Assembly (NCBI GenBank): GCA_033811555.1 | Contig: JAPXOG010000008.1 | Coordinates: 1 to 25,121 of the forward strand | DNA length: 25,121 bases | Reading direction: 5' to 3' | From: EsbW-18 sp033811555 | GTDB taxonomy: Bacteria > Patescibacteriota > Minisyncoccia > Phycocordibacterales > EsbW-18 | Shown: piece by piece, positions 7,035 to 14,701 of the stretch | Position numbering within the stretch: position 1 is the stretch's first letter | Layout: every line of letters begins with the position of its first letter | Notes under the pieces: model-generated | Seen by the model: only the letters and a program-made list of their open reading frames with translations | The model's database searches: none | What the model was told of the DNA's origin: nothing | Made by a program: the position numbers and the translations under genes

Positions 7035-10000
7035 AGTGTGATTAATTCTTCAGACAGAACAATGAGTTTACCGTCATCGTTAGCTCGATCTGCTGTTTCA
7101 AAGATACTTTCAATATACTTGCTCGGAATAAGTTCTTTGAGTTCAAGATATGCTTTTTCTGGATTAGTTTTATCAATACGAAGTTCTACAATTTCCTTAA
7201 GTACACCGTTTGGAAGAGCGTCGAGGTCTTTTATTGCTCTGATTATATCCAAACAAAGATCTTTTGCTTGAGGATATAGTTCACCAAGCAACTTAACTCT
7301 ATTGAGTGCATCTTGTTTTCGACCGCCATCCACAGGAGCTCTTGTATTATCTTTAAATATATACTCTTTTGCTACTTTATATACAGGTTCGAAATTTGTT
7401 GTGGTCTGGAGAGGTTCTTCCGAATCGGTAACCTGATTAAACAAAGGAAGAGCAACTTGAGGGGAGACAATTTCGACTGTCTCAGGAGTTCTTCCAAAAG
7501 CAAATACATAGCTTCCACTTTTCTTCGCAAAAGCGACTACGCCACTAATATCTTTTGTTTTTCGAGCAATTCTTGAGCGGTGTGGAATTCGAGATATTTG
7601 CTCCATTATTTTCTTGTCATCTTTAATCTTGAGCCAAGCATTTCGATATGGTGCGTCCCAGGACAGACTTTCGTTTTTACCATTTTCCTCCTTGTACTGT
7701 TTCGCAAAATAGTTTTTCAAATCTTCTTCTGATGTAAGTGTTTTTGTATCTTCACCCAAAAGAGTATGGATAAGATCCATTTTCAAAGTTGAGATTGCCT
7801 TTGTTCGTGTTTCTAATTCACCAGTAAGCGTTGGGAAGAAGTTGTAAATATACAATTCGTCAAAGATTTTTCTGTTGATACGATTAATGCGTCCTACACG
7901 TTGAATTACACGAGTTGGATTGTATGGAATATCGTAGTTGATGATTGCTCCTGCTCGGTGCAAGTTGAACCCTTCTGAGATAGCATCTGTTGCGATAATA
8001 ATATCAAAATCATTAGACTGTTTTGATTCTTCAAGACCTGCATCAAAGTTTGATCTGATTATTTTCTTATTTTCATCTGAGGCATCTTCTGAACTATACT
8101 TAAATACACGACCAAAGCCGTCTTTTTGTAGTTTTTGGAATACATAGTTTGCAGTATCAGAAAATTCTGTAAACACGACAATTTTTCTGTTTGGATTTTC
8201 TGCCAATGATTGAGAAATCTTTTGTTTAAAGAATTCAAACTTTGGATCGTTTGTCTTGTCAGACCAATTTTCATCAATCTCTTTAAGAAGAGCTATGTCA
8301 TGTCTTAGGTGATCACCAAATTGAGGCTGTAGTTCGCTTAAAGGAATTCGGATAAGACCTTTATCTTCAAGTTTGTTTAGTGTTTCTTCCAATTCTTTCT
8401 CATCAAGTTCACTTAAGTATTCAGCATCTGGAAGTACACCCTTTTTAAATATAGGAACCTCCTGGCGATTTTCGTACCAATCAAGCATTGATTCCGAAGA
8501 AGAAATCATATTCCTTAGTGATAATTTAAATGCACCGACTGAACTTTCAAAACGTCGAACAAGAAGTCTTCTCATGAATCGAGCAAGGTTGCTTTGTCCT
8601 TGCTGAATACGCTGAAGCTTTTCTTCGGCAGACATGCCGTCTTCGTCATCTTGCTCAATAAGTTTTTCAAGGAATTTCGATCCTTGATTGATATATGAAG
8701 CAGGTTTATATCTAGCACCAATAAAACTAGTGCTTCTGTCTTCTGGAGCAATCTTTTCGAGGGTATTAACATAGAGATCAAACATATCTCCAAGGTCATA
8801 TTCCAAAAGCTGTGGGTCTTTCACTTTTGCGAAAGCAACACCTTGAGCTTTTAAGTCGTCCTTGTATTCTTCTATCTCTTCAAGATCAAGACGAGATCTT
8901 CGAATAATCAAAGGTTCAATCATTTTTCTTAATTCATCTGCGATTGAATGTAGTTCGATTTTAATTTCAGAATTATCACCCTCATCTTTTGTATTTTTTC
9001 TCAAATCTCTTCGGACTGCTTTGTAACGCTTAAAGAGCATGTGAAAAGACATGCTTAGGTTTTCAACCGTTCTGATAGTTGATTGTCCTGGAGTACTGAA
9101 TAATTTAATTAGTGCGTAAATATCTTTTGGATCATTATTGAAAGGAGTAGCAGACAATGCCATTACATAGTTACCAGCACAAAGTCTGTGTAGAACCTTA
9201 TAGTTATCAGTATCCTCATTTCGGTGCTTGTGTGCTTCATCAAGAATTATCAATAACTTACCCTCATCATCACCATGACGATGTAATGCTTCCTCGATTT
9301 TTCCTGTTGAATACACGAATCCTTTGAAATCAAATTCTGACATGTAATCTTTCCACTGACTTTCAAGGTGTGGTGGTGCAATAATGATAGTCTTATAGCC
9401 CAGGTTGTGAGCAATTGCAGAAGCAATAATACTTTTTCCTAGACCCACCACGTCAGCGATTATCACACCACCGAATTTTTTGATACGATCTATTCCTAGA
9501 TTGATTGCATCCTTTTGGTATTTAAGATCTGAAAATTTACCCCCAGTGATATGCTTTGGAGTTTTCATGTTTTCAATTTCAGTTACAGCAAAATACTCAT
9601 TAAGCACTTTGTAGTACATCAAGAGTGGATTTGGTAAAGCATACAACCAAATCTTTTCTTTTACTTCTTTTATGAATGTCTCTGCTGAATCAAGATCAGT
9701 AATAACTATGTTATCTGGATCACTCCATACAGATTCAAAACGTCTAACATCATCCTCGTAATAATGTTTTTCCATTAAAATACGGTTGTGTTCTCCTTGT
9801 CCTTTTAGTCCTGAAAAAGTTAGATTGCTTGAACCCTCAATAACAATTCCTGGTGTAATTCCATTTGTCGAGAATTCAGGTTTATTATGCAAAATATAGA
9901 ACTTTGAGTGATTTGCTTGTGCAGTCTTTTTGATTTGTAAACTTCCATCCTTAATTTTGTCTAAAAATATCTCAAAAGCTTGCTGTGATTCATCATTATC

Positions 10001-10324
10001 GAAAAAGTCAGTATCGTTGAAAATTCTTGAAAAGTTTTCTATATAGTCATCTTTTGCAATAGATCGAGAAGATGTCTTTGTGTCAGTTGTATATGAATCC
10101 AAATTTAAATCCTTAAGAGTGGAAACTCTATCAAGTATTTTCTTATCGATATCCATTCCTACTAAAATTCTGATCTGCTTGTCTTTTAGCTCATGATGTA
10201 AATCTCGAAAACCAGAAAAGTAAAAATATCCAACCAAAGCATCTACCTTGTCACAATTAGGCAAAATGCTCTTTAAGTTTGACGAAAGCGTATTATCACC
10301 GGTGTTTGTTATTGATGACGACAT
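7031..10324 (-). CDS. PLD-family nuclease fused to SNF2-type helicase
   Basis: A 1097-residue fusion. Residues 1-220 form a phospholipase D-like domain with HSK (139-141) and GSSNLT (164-169), as in NgoFVII-type nucleases; the Asp of a full HxKxxxxD motif is not visible, and only one half-site exists, so dimerisation would be needed. Residues 260-830 are a superfamily 2 SNF2/HepA-like motor: Walker A DVVGLGKS (291-298), DEAH (362-365), SATP (391-394), a long insert at about 430-680, then ATDAISEGFNLHRAG and QRVGRINRI (808-816). Residues 830-1097 are of unknown fold. Likely role: ATP-driven tracking on DNA coupled to cleavage of unmodified DNA, together with the adjacent methylase. Its start is 1 nt past the XRE stop codon. 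The fusion is clear; nuclease activity is inferred. Confidence 0.88.
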   Translation of the reverse strand: MSSSITNTGDNTLSSNLKSILPNCDKVDALVGYFYFSGFRDLHHELKDKQIRILVGMDIDKKILDRVSTLKDLNLDSYTTDTKTSSRSIAKDDYIENFSRIFNDTDFFDNDESQQAFEIFLDKIKDGSLQIKKTAQANHSKFYILHNKPEFSTNGITPGIVIEGSSNLTFSGLKGQGEHNRILMEKHYYEDDVRRFESVWSDPDNIVITDLDSAETFIKEVKEKIWLYALPNPLLMYYKVLNEYFAVTEIENMKTPKHITGGKFSDLKYQKDAINLGIDRIKKFGGVIIADVVGLGKSIIASAIAHNLGYKTIIIAPPHLESQWKDYMSEFDFKGFVYSTGKIEEALHRHGDDEGKLLIILDEAHKHRNEDTDNYKVLHRLCAGNYVMALSATPFNNDPKDIYALIKLFSTPGQSTIRTVENLSMSFHMLFKRYKAVRRDLRKNTKDEGDNSEIKIELHSIADELRKMIEPLIIRRSRLDLEEIEEYKDDLKAQGVAFAKVKDPQLLEYDLGDMFDLYVNTLEKIAPEDRSTSFIGARYKPASYINQGSKFLEKLIEQDDEDGMSAEEKLQRIQQGQSNLARFMRRLLVRRFESSVGAFKLSLRNMISSSESMLDWYENRQEVPIFKKGVLPDAEYLSELDEKELEETLNKLEDKGLIRIPLSELQPQFGDHLRHDIALLKEIDENWSDKTNDPKFEFFKQKISQSLAENPNRKIVVFTEFSDTANYVFQKLQKDGFGRVFKYSSEDASDENKKIIRSNFDAGLEESKQSNDFDIIIATDAISEGFNLHRAGAIINYDIPYNPTRVIQRVGRINRINRKIFDELYIYNFFPTLTGELETRTKAISTLKMDLIHTLLGEDTKTLTSEEDLKNYFAKQYKEENGKNESLSWDAPYRNAWLKIKDDKKIMEQISRIPHRSRIARKTKDISGVVAFAKKSGSYVFAFGRTPETVEIVSPQVALPLFNQVTDSEEPLQTTTNFEPVYKVAKEYIFKDNTRAPVDGGRKQDALNRVKLLGELYPQAKDLCLDIIRAIKDLDALPNGVLKEIVELRIDKTNPEKAYLELKELIPSKYIESIFETADRANDDGKLIVLSEELITL

Positions 10325-10325
10325 A

Positions 10326-10532
10326 TTATTTTAAAAGTTCGTTAGTTGAAACACCTAACGCCTTGGCTAAGCTAGTAATGGTTGAAAGAGTTGGATTATT
10401 TTTTCCATTCTCTATATTACTCACAAAAGATCGATCTACTCCTAATATTCGAGCGAATTCTATTTGACTGATATCTTTTTCGATTCTAAGTTTTTTGATG
10501 TTTTCACCCAACTTTTTAGCTTCTTCTTTCAT
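10326..10532 (-). CDS. Small XRE-family regulator, controller (C)-protein-like
   Basis: The 68-residue protein is almost entirely one helix-turn-helix domain of the lambda Cro/C1 type: ISQIEFARILGVDRSFVSNI followed by ENGKNNPTLSTITSLAKALG. Its size and sequence resemble the controller proteins that time expression of restriction-modification operons. It is the first gene of the operon; its TAA at 10326-10328 lies one base before the helicase start, so the two are probably translated in coupled fashion. There is no Shine-Dalgarno sequence, and an extended -10 sits eight bases before the ATG. An inverted repeat 25 bp upstream is a candidate operator. The family call is secure; the controller role is inferred from position. 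Confidence 0.88.
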   Translation of the reverse strand: MKEEAKKLGENIKKLRIEKDISQIEFARILGVDRSFVSNIENGKNNPTLSTITSLAKALGVSTNELLK

Positions 10533-10540
10533 ACGAGACT

Positions 10541-10549
10541 ATTGTAACA
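10541..10549 (-). promoter_or_regulatory. Extended -10 promoter of the XRE-helicase-methylase operon
   Basis: On the minus strand TGT then TACAAT fits TGnTAnnnT. Eight bases separate it from the XRE ATG at 10532, which would give a leader of one or two bases or none. A second -10-like hexamer, TATACT (10562-10567), lies inside the upstream inverted repeat and is an alternative. Confidence 0.4.
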
Positions 10550-10556
10550 TGTAAAA

Positions 10557-10574
10557 GTTGTAGTATAAAACAAC
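10557..10574. promoter_or_regulatory. Inverted repeat, candidate operator of the XRE regulator
   Basis: GTTGT, eight bases, then ACAAC forms a perfect 5-bp inverted repeat starting 25 bp upstream of the XRE start. Its spacer contains TATACT on the minus strand, so a dimer bound here would cover a promoter. This spacing fits a small Cro-like dimer. There is only one copy, and no binding evidence beyond position. Confidence 0.3.
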
Positions 10575-10609
10575 AAAATCTTTCTTGATGTGAGAAAAGT
10601 TTTCGATGT

Positions 10610-10631
10610 AAAAAGCTATCATTAGATAGCT
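10610..10631 (-). terminator. Rho-independent terminator of tRNA-Gln
   Basis: AGCTATC (10614-10620), loop ATTA, GATAGCT (10625-10631) is a perfect 7-bp hairpin. Read on the minus strand it is followed by a run of four to five T and lies about 35 bases past the tRNA-Gln 3' end. It separates the tRNA from the defence operon downstream on the same strand. Confidence 0.65.
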
Positions 10632-10674
10632 CAAGTCGGTAGGCCGTCTCGTGCTAGCTCAAGTTGGTTGCCGG
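10627..10674. repeat. Imperfect 20-bp direct repeat at the tRNA-Gln 3' end
   Basis: TAGCTCAAGT plus ten further bases occurs at 10627-10646 and again at 10655-10674, 16 of 20 positions identical and the first ten exact. The second copy runs into the tRNA 3' end (acceptor strand and encoded CCA). The pair could be a relic of an integration or slippage event. The sequence also resembles a tRNA D-arm, but no second cloverleaf is present. Confidence 0.4.
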
Positions 10675-10738
10675 ACTAGGATTCGAACCTAGATACCCAC
10701 CTCCAAAGGGTGGTGTCCTACCGTTAGACGATCCGGCA
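10665..10738 (-). tRNA. tRNA-Gln (anticodon UUG)
   Basis: On the minus strand a full cloverleaf can be folded: acceptor TGCCGGA with TCCGGCA, a short D-arm, anticodon stem CCACC/GGTGG around loop CTTTGGA (anticodon TTG, reads CAA and probably CAG), and T-arm CTAGG TTCGAAT CCTAG. The discriminator is A and the 3' CCA is encoded (10665-10667). A hairpin terminator follows. Its 3' end faces the XRE/helicase/methylase block, the usual orientation for islands inserted beside a tRNA. Confidence 0.95.
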
Positions 10739-10873
10739 GAAATGTTGCTATAAAGCCAACAAATGATACTGTAACACGCTTTTTTGATATATTCCACGCA
10801 AATTTTGCTGATATTTATGGCATACACCCAAGAAATTTGATACAGTAAAATCCTTATAAGCTCTTAAAAACAT

Positions 10874-11770
10874 ATGAAGAAAACAACTATCGTAACTATT
10901 TTTGTACTTATTATAGGAATCGGTGCGTACTTTTTCTTGAAGTTCTCAAATGTGCCTGTAGATTTACCTAATGAAGAACAAGTTGCTACCACAACCCCTG
11001 AAGAGATAGAAGAACCGACTGTTCAAGAAGGTCCTATCGTTATCGGGACATCGGCTGGTAACCGCGACATCATTGCTTACCAGTACGGAACCGGAGACAA
11101 GCACATCGTGTTCGTGGGTGGAGTCCACGGCGGATACTCTTGGAATACAGCGCTCGTTGCATATGAACTTATTGACTATTTGGAAAGCAATCCTTCTGCC
11201 ATACCTGAAGAAGTTTCAGTTAGTGTTATTCCAGTGCTAAATCCTGACGGATTAGAAAAAGTAGTAGGAACAACAGATCGATTTTCTGCTTCAGATGTAT
11301 CAAAGGATCAAGCCGTACGCGTCGCAGGTCGTTTTAATGACAACACGGTGGATCTCAACAGAAACTTTGACTGTGATTGGCAAGCAACAGGAGTCTGGCA
11401 AGACAAAACAGTTAGCGGAGGAACGAAGGCATTTTCAGAACCAGAAACTACGGCCTTTAAAACTTATATTGAAAATGTGAAACCTGAAGCTGTTGTTGTT
11501 TGGTATAGTTCTGCAGGAGGTGTATACGCTTCAAACTGTCACGACGGCGTATTACCAGAAACTCGCGACATTATGAATGTATTTGCCAAGGCATCAGGTT
11601 ATACTGCTTACGAAAACTTTGATTACTACACCATTACTGGAGATCTAGTAAACTGGCTAGCTAAAATAGGTGTTCCTGGAATTAGTGTATTACTCACAAA
11701 CCACGAGACAACTGAATGGGATAAAAACAAAAAAGGTATCGACGCGCTACTCTCACACTTCTCTAAGTAA
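10874..11770 (+). CDS. M14-type carboxypeptidase paralogue, probably catalytically inactive
   Basis: A 298-residue protein with an N-terminal signal anchor (a hydrophobic stretch at about 5-23), a Glu/Thr/Pro-rich linker and an extracytoplasmic M14 zinc-peptidase fold. The fold is marked by VGGVHGGYSWN, NPDG, DLNRNFDC and FSEPET. Compared with its tandem neighbour, the active-site residues differ: the acidic residue of the family's HGGYE zinc motif is Ser (HGGYS), the second zinc His is Tyr (VWYSS in place of FWHSQ), and the catalytic Glu of the TVEL strand is Leu (SVLL). The substrate-binding DLNRNFDC loop is kept. It looks like a pseudoenzyme, perhaps binding cell-wall peptides or the sister enzyme. 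TAATG overlap with the next gene indicates coupled translation. Confidence 0.82.
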   Translation: MKKTTIVTIFVLIIGIGAYFFLKFSNVPVDLPNEEQVATTTPEEIEEPTVQEGPIVIGTSAGNRDIIAYQYGTGDKHIVFVGGVHGGYSWNTALVAYELIDYLESNPSAIPEEVSVSVIPVLNPDGLEKVVGTTDRFSASDVSKDQAVRVAGRFNDNTVDLNRNFDCDWQATGVWQDKTVSGGTKAFSEPETTAFKTYIENVKPEAVVVWYSSAGGVYASNCHDGVLPETRDIMNVFAKASGYTAYENFDYYTITGDLVNWLAKIGVPGISVLLTNHETTEWDKNKKGIDALLSHFSK

Positions 11771-12657
11771 TGTTACATCTCTTTTCTGGCAGAAAAGTAA
11801 TAGCTTTTATTTCTGCACTTATAGTGCTGTGTGGAGTTATAGTTTTTCTCACCCTTCACACGAAAAAAATAGAACCTGAGCCCCATCACAACACAATAAT
11901 CACGCCAACAACAACGAAAGAAACTATCGGATTTTCTGTTGAAGGTCGTGCTATTGAAGCTTTTACTTATGGAAACGGTCCTGCACTACTATTGTTTGTG
12001 GGCGGTATTCACGGAGGTTATGAGTGGAACAGCGTGTTGCTAGCTTATGAAATAATGCAATATCTTCAAAAAAATCCGTCCGTAATTCCAAACTCTGTCT
12101 CCGTCGCAATTATTCCTTCTATAAACCCAGATGGCATATTTTCCGTTACAAAAAAAGAAGGTTCTTTTACATCAACAGATGTTTCTCCTGACACAAAAAC
12201 AAAAGAATTAGCGCGATTTAATGCGCGAGGTGTAGATCTTAACAGAAATTTTGACTGCAAGTGGAAACCTAAAAGCACCTGGCGTGGAACACCTGTTAGT
12301 GCAGGAACTGCGCCTTTCTCAGAACCAGAAACAGAAGCTCTTCGTGAGTACATAAAAAAGCACGAACCAGCAACTGTCGTTTTTTGGCATAGTCAAGCAA
12401 ATGCGGTATATGCTTCAGAGTGCGAAAATGGAATCTTGCCACAAACTCGTGCGGTTATGAACGAGTATGCTGGTGCCTCAGGTTATACGGCGGTGGATAC
12501 TTTTGATGCTTATGAAATATCTGGAGACGCCGAAGGTTGGCTTTCATCTATCGGAATACCTGCAATAACTGTTGAACTATCTTCTCATGAGTCAATTGAC
12601 TTAGAGCGTAATATTTCTGGTGTTTTGTCGCTTATGCAGATGTATTCACACCAATAG
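11770..12657 (+). CDS. M14-family zinc carboxypeptidase, membrane-anchored
   Basis: A 295-residue paralogue of the preceding gene, starting at the ATG that overlaps its TAA by one base. It has an N-terminal signal anchor (about residues 9-29), a Thr/Pro-rich linker and an M14 domain with all expected residues: VGGIHGGYEWN (first zinc His and acidic partner), INPDG, VDLNRNFDC (substrate carboxylate binding), VFWHSQ (second zinc His) and ITVELSSHE (catalytic Glu). In this subfamily the Glu lies four residues after the His rather than three as in HxxE, so assignment of that ligand is by family comparison. The likely substrate is a peptide, probably peptidoglycan stem peptide given the outward location, but this is not proven. 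Confidence 0.86.
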   Translation: MLHLFSGRKVIAFISALIVLCGVIVFLTLHTKKIEPEPHHNTIITPTTTKETIGFSVEGRAIEAFTYGNGPALLLFVGGIHGGYEWNSVLLAYEIMQYLQKNPSVIPNSVSVAIIPSINPDGIFSVTKKEGSFTSTDVSPDTKTKELARFNARGVDLNRNFDCKWKPKSTWRGTPVSAGTAPFSEPETEALREYIKKHEPATVVFWHSQANAVYASECENGILPQTRAVMNEYAGASGYTAVDTFDAYEISGDAEGWLSSIGIPAITVELSSHESIDLERNISGVLSLMQMYSHQ

Positions 12658-12688
12658 AATAAGCCCTCTACAAAATAAAATTTCATGC

Positions 12689-13723
12689 TTATTGATTGAC
12701 TTTGTTAGTACAATCAAGAAGTGCAAGTTCCAACGGTACGTGTGTAATGTGTGCTCTACCTATGTCTGCATATGCTGTTATAAAACGTGACAAAACGGCA
12801 GATGTTATCCTGCTATCTTTTGCTGATAGCTTTTTTAAAAAAGTCATATCATCGTAAGAAAACTCTTCAGCAAGTCGTTCGTGCATGTCATGTGCATAGC
12901 GGAGAAGCAAAACTGCACGGAGTTTTTCTAGTAATAGTTTTCCAAATATCTTCATATCTACTCCCGCATCAGCGGCCGTTGTAAGCGCCAATACTCCTTT
13001 TGAAGGATCATTTTCTTGAATTGAATGTATTATCTTATTGACCAGCTCTCCGCTTGGAGAAGACGTAATACGAGATACTTCTTCTACGCTAATTTTTTTA
13101 TCATCTGACACGTGAATAATTTTCTGTAAAATACCGTTTGCATCACGAAACGAACCTTCAGATAAAAGCGCAATTAAGTCTGCCGCTGAATGTTCCAATT
13201 CATACCCTTCGCTTTGTGCAACTTCTATAATGTGCTCCTTTAGAATATTACGTGAAGGTTGTTTAAAGAGATGTACTTCACAGCGAGACACAATGGTTTC
13301 AGGAAGTTTTTCAATCTCAGTTGTCGCAAGAATAAAAATTATATGCGCAGGTGGTTCTTCAAGAGTTTTAAGTAGTGCATTGAATGCTTCCTTAGTAAGC
13401 ATGTGCACTTCATCAATAATGTATACCTTGTATGGGGAATTAAATGGTAACGTGTTTATCGCATCACGCAATAAACGAACATCATCTATTCCGCGATTTG
13501 ACGCCGCATCAAGCTCATATAAATCAGTGTCCTGTGTCCCTATCTCCCGAGCAAATATTCTAGCAACTGACGTCTTCCCTGTGCCACGACTACCAGTAAA
13601 AAGATATGCGTGACCAATATTTCCTTTTGCAAGAGCCCCAGTAAGCACGGAAACTACCTGATCTTGGCCACGAACTTCTGCAAACGTCTTTGGACGGTAT
13701 TTTCTATACAATGCAAGTGCCAT
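12689..13723 (-). CDS. dnaX: DNA polymerase III clamp loader subunit gamma/tau, short form
   Basis: The AAA+ clamp loader ATPase that opens the sliding clamp. Walker A is GSRGTGKT (44-51), Walker B is IIDEVHML (102-109), sensor 1 is ILATTEIEKL and the arginine-finger motif is SRC. At 344 residues it covers the ATPase, lid and collar domains but has no tau extension. The four-cysteine zinc module that normally lies between Walker A and the DAASNRG motif is missing: FAREIG runs directly to LYELDAASNRG. I recall this deletion in other Parcubacteria, so it is probably a lineage trait and not damage. It is the last gene of the serS-ftsQ-dus-dnaX set, with its own extended -10 in the 21-bp gap after dus. 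Confidence 0.93.
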   Translation of the reverse strand: MALALYRKYRPKTFAEVRGQDQVVSVLTGALAKGNIGHAYLFTGSRGTGKTSVARIFAREIGTQDTDLYELDAASNRGIDDVRLLRDAINTLPFNSPYKVYIIDEVHMLTKEAFNALLKTLEEPPAHIIFILATTEIEKLPETIVSRCEVHLFKQPSRNILKEHIIEVAQSEGYELEHSAADLIALLSEGSFRDANGILQKIIHVSDDKKISVEEVSRITSSPSGELVNKIIHSIQENDPSKGVLALTTAADAGVDMKIFGKLLLEKLRAVLLLRYAHDMHERLAEEFSYDDMTFLKKLSAKDSRITSAVLSRFITAYADIGRAHITHVPLELALLDCTNKVNQ

Positions 13724-13732
13724 AAGAGTTTA

Positions 13733-13741
13733 AGTATAACA
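13733..13741 (-). promoter_or_regulatory. Extended -10 promoter upstream of dnaX
   Basis: Minus-strand TGT then TATACT fits TGnTAnnnT, nine bases before the dnaX ATG at 13723. It would allow dnaX to be transcribed separately from the upstream operon with almost no leader. Confidence 0.4.
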
Positions 13742-13744
13742 AAA

Positions 13745-14701
13745 TTAGCCCTGTTTTTCTTCTTTTTTTATATATTCAAGTGCCTCTTTTGCGTTTTTGC
13801 TACTCATAAGCTCTACGAACAATTTCTTAGAATACCCTTCTCCCTGCAGATAAGATTTAAAATGCTTCTTCATAACAGAAAATGATTTGTGATGTGAGAG
13901 TTCTGAGAAGTATTGTATATGTTCTCCCAAAACTGAAAGACGCTCTGATAATTTCTTGGGACGTGGATTTCCTATCCACGGATTACCGAATACAGCTCTG
14001 CCAAACATTACTCCATCACATCCAGTTTCTTGTGATTTTAAACGTGCATCATCAAAATCCTTAACGTCTCCATTACCAATGATTAGCGTACGGTGATCAC
14101 TATTACGCTCAAACTCATCGCGTATAGCAACAGCTTGAGCAATAGTATCCCAACGTGCTGGGACTTTAGACATTTCTTTTCTTGTACGCGCATGAATTGT
14201 AATTGCCGAAGGTCGTGCTTCAAGCAAAGCTAGCAACCAGGTCTCTAATACATTTCGAGTATCTCCAATACGTGTTTTTACAGATACAGGCAAATCTTTA
14301 GCTCCACGCTTTGCTGCCAATATTAATTCCTGCGCAAGATGTACGTTTCCTATAAGTGCGGCCCCTGCTCCTTGTTTTACTACTGCACGATCTGGACACC
14401 CCATGTTGATATCCACTCCATCAAACCCCATTTCACTAGCAAGATTTGCGGCTTTTTCCATATATTCAGGGTTTGCAGTAAAAAATTGCGCAACTATCGG
14501 GCGTTCATTTTCATCATATTGCAAATCTTTTGAAAGAGCATCATAACCTCCTCTAAAAAGTCCATCAGCTGAAACGAACTCCGTCCACAACACATCAAGT
14601 GCTCCATATTGTGCAATAACACGACGAAATGCAGGATCCGTAACATCTGCCATCGGTGCAAGACAAAAAAACGGAGTATGTAATTCTTCCCAAAAACTCA
14701 T
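13745..14701 (-). CDS. dusB: tRNA-dihydrouridine synthase
   Basis: A 318-residue FMN-dependent enzyme that reduces uridine to dihydrouridine in the tRNA D-loop. The barrel opens with FFCLAPMADVTDPAFRRVI, the catalytic Cys sits in NMGCPDRAVVKQGAGA, and the FMN phosphate site is IIGNGDV followed by GVMFGRAVFGNPW near the C-terminal half. Other motifs are VSVKTRIGD and ITIHARTR. DusB is the best subfamily guess because bacteria with a single Dus usually have this type, but A or C cannot be excluded by eye. The ATG overlaps the ftsQ TGA (ATGA, 14698-14701), which fixes the start and shows translational coupling. It is cytoplasmic. Confidence 0.92.
   Translation of the reverse strand: MSFWEELHTPFFCLAPMADVTDPAFRRVIAQYGALDVLWTEFVSADGLFRGGYDALSKDLQYDENERPIVAQFFTANPEYMEKAANLASEMGFDGVDINMGCPDRAVVKQGAGAALIGNVHLAQELILAAKRGAKDLPVSVKTRIGDTRNVLETWLLALLEARPSAITIHARTRKEMSKVPARWDTIAQAVAIRDEFERNSDHRTLIIGNGDVKDFDDARLKSQETGCDGVMFGRAVFGNPWIGNPRPKKLSERLSVLGEHIQYFSELSHHKSFSVMKKHFKSYLQGEGYSKKLFVELMSSKNAKEALEYIKKEEKQG

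Noticed and set aside
3630..10532. Calling the block a DISARM or BREX system
   Set aside because: The SNF2 helicase, methylase and PLD domain recall DISARM, but no DrmA- or DrmB-like protein and no BREX core genes (BrxC, PglZ) are present, so I kept the neutral name.
10620..10668. A second tRNA suggested by D-arm-like TAGCTCAAGTCGGTAG
   Set aside because: No acceptor, anticodon or T arm can be folded around either copy.
12658..12693. Terminator between the second M14 gene and dnaX
   Set aside because: AATAAGC/GCTTATT are 22 bases apart, AT-rich, overlap the dnaX stop and have no T-run, so I did not call it.
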